From JAVZJR01 sp037447235 (lineage in GTDB: Archaea > Micrarchaeota > Micrarchaeia > Anstonellales > Bilamarchaeaceae): a stretch of 9,845 nt of DNA. Of this stretch, positions 7,284-9,845 are shown piece by piece. The notes under the pieces are model-generated. The model did not search any database, was not told where the DNA came from, and saw only the letters and a list, made by a program, of their open reading frames with translations. Each line of letters begins with the position of its first letter. Position 1 is the stretch's first letter. Both the position numbers and the translations under genes were made by a program. The DNA lies in contig JBBIHC010000021.1 in the NCBI GenBank assembly GCA_037447235.1, forward strand, positions 1 to 9,845, in the 5' to 3' direction.

Positions 7284-8138
7284 ATGCAGGAGATACTTGG
7301 AGAAAGTGCTCAAGAACAAAGCGAAGATTACCGCGCAGTGGCGCGCGCTTTTTCCCTGAAGGCAGAGGTTTATGACCTCTTTGCTGAGGGTCATCCTCTT
7401 CTTTGGCGCATGCGCGACAAGGTGCGCCATCAGGTGCTCAACTTGCTCTCGCCAGGCGATAGCATCCTGGAAATCAACGCCGGCACAGGTTCGGACGCAG
7501 TTTATTTTGCGAAACATGGTTTTCGGGTGCATGCCACTGATATTGCCCCAAAGATGATAGAGAGAATCAGACACAAAATTGCAGAAGAAGGCCTTGGGGA
7601 AAACCTGACAACCCAACAGCTCTCTTTTACGCACCTTTCCAGAGTTGAGGGGAAAGATTATCATCTGCTCTTCTCCAATATGGGCGGTGTGAATTGCACA
7701 AAAGAGCTAGAGACAATTACCCGGCAAATTGACGCGGTTCTCCGCCCTGGAGGTTATGTGGTCTGGGTTGTGATGCCACCTCTGTGTTTATGGGAATTAG
7801 CTCAGGCGTTCAAAGGAAATTTTGCATTCGCATTCCGAAGGCTCACTCCGAAAGGAATCCTGGCGAATATTGAGGGGATGCACGTGCGCACGTACTATCA
7901 TCCGGTATCTCGTGTTGTAAAAGCCTTTGGCGCTCCATATGAGATGATCAGCATCAAGGGTTTGTCGGTCTTCACTCCGCCAGCAGATCATAAAACTTTT
8001 GCGTTTAACCATCCCAGACTATATGCCTGGTTGTGCCGTTTGGATGGTCATCTCAGTGACCGCACTCCCTTCAACAGGTTGGGGGATTTTTATATACTCA
8101 CCATGAAGTACTCACCCAATCGGATAGCCGAAAAATGA
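7284..8138 (+). CDS. Class I SAM-dependent methyltransferase
   Basis: A 284-residue cytosolic methyltransferase with the seven-strand Rossmann fold. Motif I is ILEINAGTGSDAVYFAKHG (from about residue 61, with the glycine loop G67-T-G69). Motif II follows at ATDIAPKMIERI, and LRPGGYVVW marks the post-motif region around strand 5. The motif I acid is E63 and the usual first glycine of GxGxG is N65, a mild variation. The C-terminal third (from about residue 170) is probably the substrate-recognition part and I do not recognise it. The gene starts five bases after the radical SAM stop, with GGAAG (7269-7273) ten bases upstream, so it is surely co-transcribed. A role in O- or C-methylating a sugar or lipid product of the operon is inference. 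Confidence 0.88.
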   Translation: MQEILGESAQEQSEDYRAVARAFSLKAEVYDLFAEGHPLLWRMRDKVRHQVLNLLSPGDSILEINAGTGSDAVYFAKHGFRVHATDIAPKMIERIRHKIAEEGLGENLTTQQLSFTHLSRVEGKDYHLLFSNMGGVNCTKELETITRQIDAVLRPGGYVVWVVMPPLCLWELAQAFKGNFAFAFRRLTPKGILANIEGMHVRTYYHPVSRVVKAFGAPYEMISIKGLSVFTPPADHKTFAFNHPRLYAWLCRLDGHLSDRTPFNRLGDFYILTMKYSPNRIAEK

Positions 8139-8154
8139 TTGAGAGAGAAAGACC

Positions 8155-9096
8155 GTGGACATACCGTTTGTCTTAGCCTGCCCGCGTTGCAAAACGCCAT
8201 TGATTTCTTCGAGGGTGGATGGATTCGAGTGCCCGCAGGATGGGATCGCATTTCAAATGGTTGATGGGATTTGGCGGTTCTTATTGGCAGAAGACCACAG
8301 CTTGTTCCAAGAGTTTATGCGCGAATACGAAACGGTTCGCATGGCAGAGGGTAGAGGCTCATCGCAACCACAGTATTACCAAAAACTCCCCTTTGAAGAT
8401 ATTACGGGTAAGTTCAAAAAGGACTGGCGCATCAGGTCGATCAGCTTCACGCGGTTGATCGTTTCTGTCCTACAACCAATCGAAGATAAACTCAAATCTC
8501 CGTTGAGCATCCTTGATTTGGGAGCAGGTAACGGTTGGTTAGCCAATCGCCTGGCAGCACGTGGGCATCATCTTGCTGCTGTTGATTTGCTCACGAATGA
8601 TTGGGACGGATTAGGGGCGCTAAAGCATTATCCAACGCACATTTGGGCGTTTCAAGCTACGTTTGATAAACTCCCATTTGCGTCTCGCCAGGCAGATATG
8701 GTGATATATAACGCTTCGTTGCACTATTCACCCGATATTCGCCGCACATTGCTCGAAGCGTTTCGAGTTCTAAAAGAAGAGGGATATCTGGTGATATTCG
8801 ACTCGCCATTCTACACGCAGCCTGAAAGTGGGTTAGCCATGGTTCAGGAAAGGCAAGCGGAGTACAGGAAACGATTTGGATTTCCCTCCGATGCCATCCC
8901 CAGCGAGAATTTTCTAACCTTTGAGCGGTTGACCTCCATTGGGCACGAATTGGGCATTTCGTGGAATTTTATTGCGCCATTCTATGGTTTGGGTTGGATG
9001 CTGAAACCTGTTTGGGCGAAGCTACGCGGCTGGCGTCAACCGGCGAGGTTTGTGATCGCCGTATCTAAACGCCTGCCGCAGGCTTCTTCTGATTGA
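8155..9096 (+). CDS. Methyltransferase with degenerate N-terminal zinc ribbon
   Basis: A 313-residue class I SAM-dependent methyltransferase. The first 45 residues form a Trm112-like zinc-ribbon segment with C9-x-x-C12 and C26, ending in VDGIWRFLL; the expected fourth cysteine is replaced (CPQDG, D29), so metal binding is doubtful. The catalytic domain has motif I ILDLGAGNGWLANRLAARG (D121-L-G-A-G-N-G127), motif II LAAVDLLTND, and a strand 4/5 region with ADMVIYNASLHY and LKEEGYLVIFD. Length is usual for methyltransferases of this type that act on small molecules or lipids. The start is a GTG at 8155, preceded by a GAGAGAG tract (about 8141-8147), 16 bases after the previous stop. It is the last gene of the operon; I see no strong terminator after it, only a short GTTC/GAAC inverted repeat. 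Substrate unknown. Confidence 0.88.
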   Translation: MDIPFVLACPRCKTPLISSRVDGFECPQDGIAFQMVDGIWRFLLAEDHSLFQEFMREYETVRMAEGRGSSQPQYYQKLPFEDITGKFKKDWRIRSISFTRLIVSVLQPIEDKLKSPLSILDLGAGNGWLANRLAARGHHLAAVDLLTNDWDGLGALKHYPTHIWAFQATFDKLPFASRQADMVIYNASLHYSPDIRRTLLEAFRVLKEEGYLVIFDSPFYTQPESGLAMVQERQAEYRKRFGFPSDAIPSENFLTFERLTSIGHELGISWNFIAPFYGLGWMLKPVWAKLRGWRQPARFVIAVSKRLPQASSD

Positions 9097-9135
9097 CCCT
9101 TTTGTATCGTTCCCTGAGAACCAAAATACTGCAAA

Positions 9136-9212
9136 GACCAATGACTCGCGCATCACCTGCGGCGAGCTGAGCGTAGCGAGGCGAAGCCGTCAGATGGATG
9201 CACCTATTGGGC
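9136..9212 (-). repeat. attC-like site downstream of the DUF2442 gene
   Basis: Read on the minus strand, a 77-base GC-rich imperfect inverted repeat begins with GCCCAAT six bases after the DUF2442 stop codon and ends with ATTGGTC. These outer boxes are near-complementary and close to the integron R'' (RYYYAAC) and R' (GTTRRRY) consensus, but each has a substitution at a usually conserved position (AAT for AAC, ATT for GTT). Inner arms pair with bulges (GCATC...GCCGTCAGATGG region against GCATCACCTGCGGC). It shares TCACCTGCG and the general plan with the element at 9799-9845. Confidence 0.5.
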
Positions 9213-9217
9213 GCTTT

Positions 9218-9520
9218 CTAGGATTTGGCACGACGCGAATCTAACCAACGCTTAAGAGATTGTAGACTCTCGCCACTGGGTCGTCCTGCTAATAATCCCT
9301 CTATACCAATGTGCTCGTCAAGGTCGGGCCATTCAATTGCATAGCCATCGCCTAATAATTGCCAATGTTGTCGCTCTGCCTCGGAGGCATCGAGCAAGCG
9401 CGGATACCATGCCAAAGGCACAATGATACGGCGACCATCGGCAAGCAGCACAATCAAATCATCATCCGTAACAGTAACTTCTACCGCTGTCGGTTCTACT
9501 TCAAGCACCAAAGTACTCAT
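9218..9520 (-). CDS. DUF2442 family protein
   Basis: A 100-residue protein of the DUF2442 family, recognised from the small beta-rich N-terminal core (EPTAVEVTVTDDDLIVLLADG), the conserved PLAWYPRLLDAS segment, the W-x-x-L-G-D-G-Y-A-I-x-W-P-D-L-D-E-H-I-G-I-E-G-L-L block and a C-terminal SLKRWLDSRR. Function is not established; family members commonly lie beside DUF4160 genes and are suspected partners of toxin-antitoxin-like modules. I chose the ATG at 9520 because GGAGG precedes it by six bases and the core homology begins there; a longer frame from 9568 adds residues that lie within the end of the DUF4160 frame. The first 20 bases overlap the DUF4160 gene, so the two are translationally linked. 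Confidence 0.85.
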   Translation of the reverse strand: MSTLVLEVEPTAVEVTVTDDDLIVLLADGRRIIVPLAWYPRLLDASEAERQHWQLLGDGYAIEWPDLDEHIGIEGLLAGRPSGESLQSLKRWLDSRRAKS

Positions 9521-9737
9521 GCCATGCCTCCAAAAGGATCGGCTCATGCTTTGCCACAAGGCGGGCAATGTGGTTCAATTCATGCCCTGGAAAGCCCCGG
9601 TTTTTTACTAGTGCTACCGGGTTTAGCCAAAATTTGGCGATTCGACGCTCTCGTTTTACATGAATGTGAGGATGTTCACCTTTATCAGAACTGAAAAAGA
9701 TGAAACTGTATGGGCCCTCCTCAAGCACAGTCGGCAT
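9501..9737 (-). CDS. DUF4160 family protein
   Basis: A 78-residue complete DUF4160 protein. The typical opening is present: MPTVLEEGPYSFIFFSSD, then the signature EHPHIHVKRERRIAKFWL (H23-P-H25-I-H27 region), followed by a C-terminal helix with HELNHIARLVAKHEPILLEAWHEYF. The family is small and uncharacterised; its histidine cluster suggests metal binding or catalysis, but that is inference. It is the first gene of the cassette pair and overlaps the DUF2442 gene by 20 bases. AGGA lies ten bases upstream of the ATG. Which of the two would be toxin or antitoxin, if either, cannot be told here. Confidence 0.85.
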   Translation of the reverse strand: MPTVLEEGPYSFIFFSSDKGEHPHIHVKRERRIAKFWLNPVALVKNRGFPGHELNHIARLVAKHEPILLEAWHEYFGA

Positions 9738-9798
9738 AATATCTTATCCTAATATCATTGTACACCAAATTTGAGATCCTTCCGATACAACAGGTTGC

Positions 9799-9845
<47 letters not shown>

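Noticed and set aside
9104..9130. A terminator for the six-gene operon
   Set aside because: Only a short GTTC/GAAC inverted repeat with a mixed A-rich tail is present; the stem is too short to support the call.
9359..9694. A 111-codon plus-strand open frame at the right end
   Set aside because: It is antisense to both DUF2442 and DUF4160, which have recognisable signatures, a good ribosome binding site and coupled overlap.

Overview
The window looks like accessory chromosome of a bacterium with moderate GC content (roughly half G+C in the genes, lower in the first 300 bases). I infer a member of the Chloroflexota (Anaerolineae-like). The hints are the style of the proteins, an uncharacterised nucleotidyltransferase family next to a B12-type radical SAM enzyme, and a DUF4160/DUF2442 pair set between integron-like recombination sites. 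This is an impression from protein and repeat style, not a demonstrated assignment.

Layout. Positions 1-312 contain no gene I can support. They do hold a good leftward promoter whose -10 box abuts a 16-base palindrome (119-134), so a regulated gene probably lies beyond the left edge. Positions 313-1774 are a leftward pair: an unrecognised 112-residue ORF, then a family 4 glycosyltransferase starting one base after that ORF stops. A divergent intergenic region (1775-1879) carries a palindrome that overlaps a TTGACA box. From 1880 to 9096 six genes run rightward with gaps of 27 bases or less, or an 8-base overlap, almost certainly one operon. In order they encode an O-antigen ligase/polymerase-like membrane protein, a cellulose-synthase-like GT2 glycosyltransferase, a nucleotidyltransferase-fold protein with a helical/winged-helix-like N-terminus, a B12-binding-type radical SAM enzyme, and two SAM-dependent methyltransferases (the second with a degenerate N-terminal zinc ribbon).

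Together the glycosyltransferases, the ligase/polymerase-like protein and the modifying enzymes suggest synthesis and decoration of a surface or exported glycan or glycolipid. No flippase, initiating phosphoglycosyltransferase or chain-length regulator is visible here, so the pathway must be completed elsewhere. The product cannot be named from sequence alone.

The right end (9136-9845) is a different kind of DNA: a small leftward DUF4160-DUF2442 gene pair with overlapping reading frames, flanked on both sides by GC-rich imperfect inverted-repeat elements that resemble integron attC sites in one orientation. It reads as a single mobile gene cassette of about 660 bases carrying a toxin-antitoxin-like pair.
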